A DNA stretch of 53,202 nt from an uncultured Gammaproteobacteria bacterium (GTDB taxonomy: Bacteria; Pseudomonadota; Gammaproteobacteria; Arenicellales; JAANXG01), in NCBI GenBank assembly GCA_947259875.1, contig CAMYNX010000002.1, positions 1 through 53,202 of the forward strand, written 5' to 3'. The first letter of the stretch is position 1, and the number at the start of each line of letters is the position of its first letter. Below are positions 51,649 through 53,202 of the stretch, one piece after another. The notes under the pieces are model-generated. The model searched no databases, had not been told where the DNA came from, and worked only from the letters and a program-made list of their open reading frames with translations. The position numbers and the translations under genes are program-made.

Positions 51649-53202
51649 GAGCGAATCGATTTTGGACCTTTTTTTTATTGCTGGTGGCCAGCTTATCCAG
51701 TCCCCTGGTAATTGCACAAATGCAGGGTCTCAGCGAAGTGCCCAGTTTGACGGACGCCGTTCGCACCGGCCAACTGCCTCCAATCCAGCAACGGGTACCC
51801 GAAAGACCCGCCATGGTCAGTTATCAAGGCACTGCAAAGACTCCCGGACACTACGGTGGCGAACTTCGCCTGCTAATGGGTAAGGCTCGCGATATCCGTA
51901 TGATGGTGGTCTATGGCTACGCTCGGCTGGTCGCGTATGACCAGCAATTCGAGCTTTTTGCGGACCTGCTGGAACGGTATGAGGTCGAGGATAATCGGGT
52001 GTTTACCTTTTATTTGCGGCCTGGTCATCGATGGTCGGATGGCCATCCGTTTACTACCGAGGACTTTCGTTATTTTTGGGAAGATGTCGCCAATAACCAA
52101 GACCTGTCGCCATTTGGTCCCACCCAAGCGTTGCTGATCGACGGTAAACCGCCGGAGGTTGAAATCATCAATGAAACCACCATTCGTTACCGCTGGCACA
52201 AGCCCAATCCCTTCTTCCTACCGGCTCTTGCCGGGCCCAGGCCGCTGTTCATTTATCTTCCCGCTCACTACCTGAAGCAGTTCCATGCCCGCTACACAAA
52301 AACCACCGAACTCGAGCAAAAAGTGGCACAGGCCGGTACCCGGAACTGGGCGGGTCTGCATCACCGCCTAGCTCGTATGTACAAGTTCGACAATCCGGAT
52401 TTACCCACCTTGCATCCATGGGTAAACACCACACGTCCACCATCGGAACGTTTTATTTTCAAGCGCAACCCCTACTACCACCGCGTCGATAGTGAAGGCA
52501 AACAGCTGCCGTATATTGACCGGGTCGTTGTCAATATTTCCAGCAGCAGCCTGGTACCGGCCAAGACCGGTGCCGGAGAGTCGGATTTGCAGGCGCGCTA
52601 TCTGCGCTTGGACAACTACACCTTCCTCAAAGAAGGTGAACAACGTAACAACTACTCGGTCCGCCTGTGGCGCACCGCAAAGGGATCGCAGATTACGCTT
52701 TATCCTAACCTGAACACCAACGATCTGGTGTGGCGGGACTTGCTGCACGAAGCCCGCTTTCGCCGCGCCCTATCGCTGGCTATTCATCGCCATGAAATTA
52801 ACCAGGTGATTTATTTCGGCCTGGTACTCGAGAGCAACAACACGGTGCTGCCACAAAGTCCGTTGTTCAGGCCCGAGTTCCAGCAGTCCTGGACCAAATT
52901 TGATCTGCCGCAGGCGAATGCACTGCTCAACGAAATTGGCTTGACCAAATATGACAACCGTGGGGTACGCTTGCTTCCGGATGGGCGCCCGCTGGAGATC
53001 ATTGTTCAGACCGCTGGAGAAAGCACCGAAGAGACCGACGTGCTCGAGTTGATCCATGACAGCTGGCTGCAGGCGGGTATCAAGCTTTACACCCGGCCCT
53101 CGCAACGCGAGGTATTCCGCAACCGTACTTTCTCCGGTGACACGATCATGGCGGTGTGGGCGGGACTTTCTAATGCCATAGCGACCGCGGATATGAGTCC
53201 GG
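51645..53202 (+). CDS. Family-5 extracellular solute-binding protein, cut by the right window edge
   Basis: The track misses this gene because no stop lies in the window. From ATG 51645 the product has a signal peptide (FFLLLVASLSSPLVIAQ) and SBP family-5 motifs: FTFYLRPGHRWSDGHPFTTED, then RRALSLAIHRHEIN and DLPQANALLNEIGL. About 519 residues are present; the rest lies outside. It binds peptides or similar solutes in the periplasm and delivers them to the transporter powered by the fused ATPase just upstream. Permease genes probably follow beyond the window. Confidence 0.93.
   Translation, partial: MRANRFWTFFLLLVASLSSPLVIAQMQGLSEVPSLTDAVRTGQLPPIQQRVPERPAMVSYQGTAKTPGHYGGELRLLMGKARDIRMMVVYGYARLVAYDQQFELFADLLERYEVEDNRVFTFYLRPGHRWSDGHPFTTEDFRYFWEDVANNQDLSPFGPTQALLIDGKPPEVEIINETTIRYRWHKPNPFFLPALAGPRPLFIYLPAHYLKQFHARYTKTTELEQKVAQAGTRNWAGLHHRLARMYKFDNPDLPTLHPWVNTTRPPSERFIFKRNPYYHRVDSEGKQLPYIDRVVVNISSSSLVPAKTGAGESDLQARYLRLDNYTFLKEGEQRNNYSVRLWRTAKGSQITLYPNLNTNDLVWRDLLHEARFRRALSLAIHRHEINQVIYFGLVLESNNTVLPQSPLFRPEFQQSWTKFDLPQANALLNEIGLTKYDNRGVRLLPDGRPLEIIVQTAGESTEETDVLELIHDSWLQAGIKLYTRPSQREVFRNRTFSGDTIMAVWAGLSNAIATADMSP

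Noticed and set aside
1-53202. tRNA, rRNA, CRISPR arrays, insertion sequences and prophage genes
   Set aside because: I looked in all gaps above about 150 bp and found no cloverleaf-like segment, spaced repeats, transposase or integrase motif. Small RNAs without strong signals could still be missed by eye.

Overview
This 53.2-kb window looks like the chromosome of a chemolithotrophic, sulfur-oxidising gammaproteobacterium of a Chromatiales-like kind. That is inferred from gene content: a rhodanese, a TusA and YeeE thiosulfate/persulfide module, DsrE-family proteins, a long YeiH-type sulfate exporter and a complete membrane-bound [NiFe]-hydrogenase locus with its maturation genes. No rRNA, tRNA, CRISPR array, transposase or integrase was seen, so the region reads as resident chromosome.

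Left part (1-12.1 kb). A rhodanese cut by the window edge is followed by a frameshifted family-2 glycosyltransferase and a SPASM-type radical SAM protein on the plus strand. Converging on them is a long same-strand run on the minus strand. In transcription order it holds a PAS-LuxR regulator, three small DsrE/F/H-like proteins (the last, 56 aa, is missing from the ORF track), an ArnT-like membrane glycosyltransferase, a YeeE thiosulfate transporter, TusA, two related tiny membrane proteins, an FAD amine-oxidoreductase and a B12-binding radical SAM protein. The mix of sulfur carriers with glycan and radical-SAM enzymes is the most unusual arrangement in the window and the best candidate for an undescribed pathway.

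Second part (12.4-19.8 kb). An ECF sigma factor overlaps its membrane anti-sigma factor. They precede a 57-aa membrane protein, an 84-aa soluble protein and a 554-aa YeiH-family exporter closed by a clear terminator. Then come a START-like protein, two small membrane proteins, RarD and an exported helical protein.

Hydrogenase part (19.9-37.4 kb). Minus-strand hypF-hypC-hypD-hypE-hypX encodes cofactor assembly, including HypX for oxic CO-ligand synthesis. A bacteriohemerythrin and a Crp/Fnr regulator sit divergently next to it. The plus-strand operon is hybO-hybA-hybB-hybC-hybD-hypC2-hybE-hupK-hypA-hypB, the Hyb (group 1c-like) order with an inserted HupK scaffold. It is probably followed by a small HPGH membrane protein and a monohaem lipoprotein cytochrome c. 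An FNR-type palindrome, a nine-G tract and a -10-like hexamer line up in front of hybO.

Right part (37.5-53.2 kb). This holds a TatT-associated TRAP transporter (fused QM, P and T subunits), a hydrolase-OsmC fusion, a DHDPS-family enzyme, citrate synthase, a GlcD-like FAD oxidase, a single-RRM RNA-binding protein, an exported FKBP isomerase, a divergent isocitrate-lyase/PEP-mutase-family protein, and the start of a peptide ABC transporter operon cut by the right edge. All product calls come from reading motifs by eye; no database search was run.
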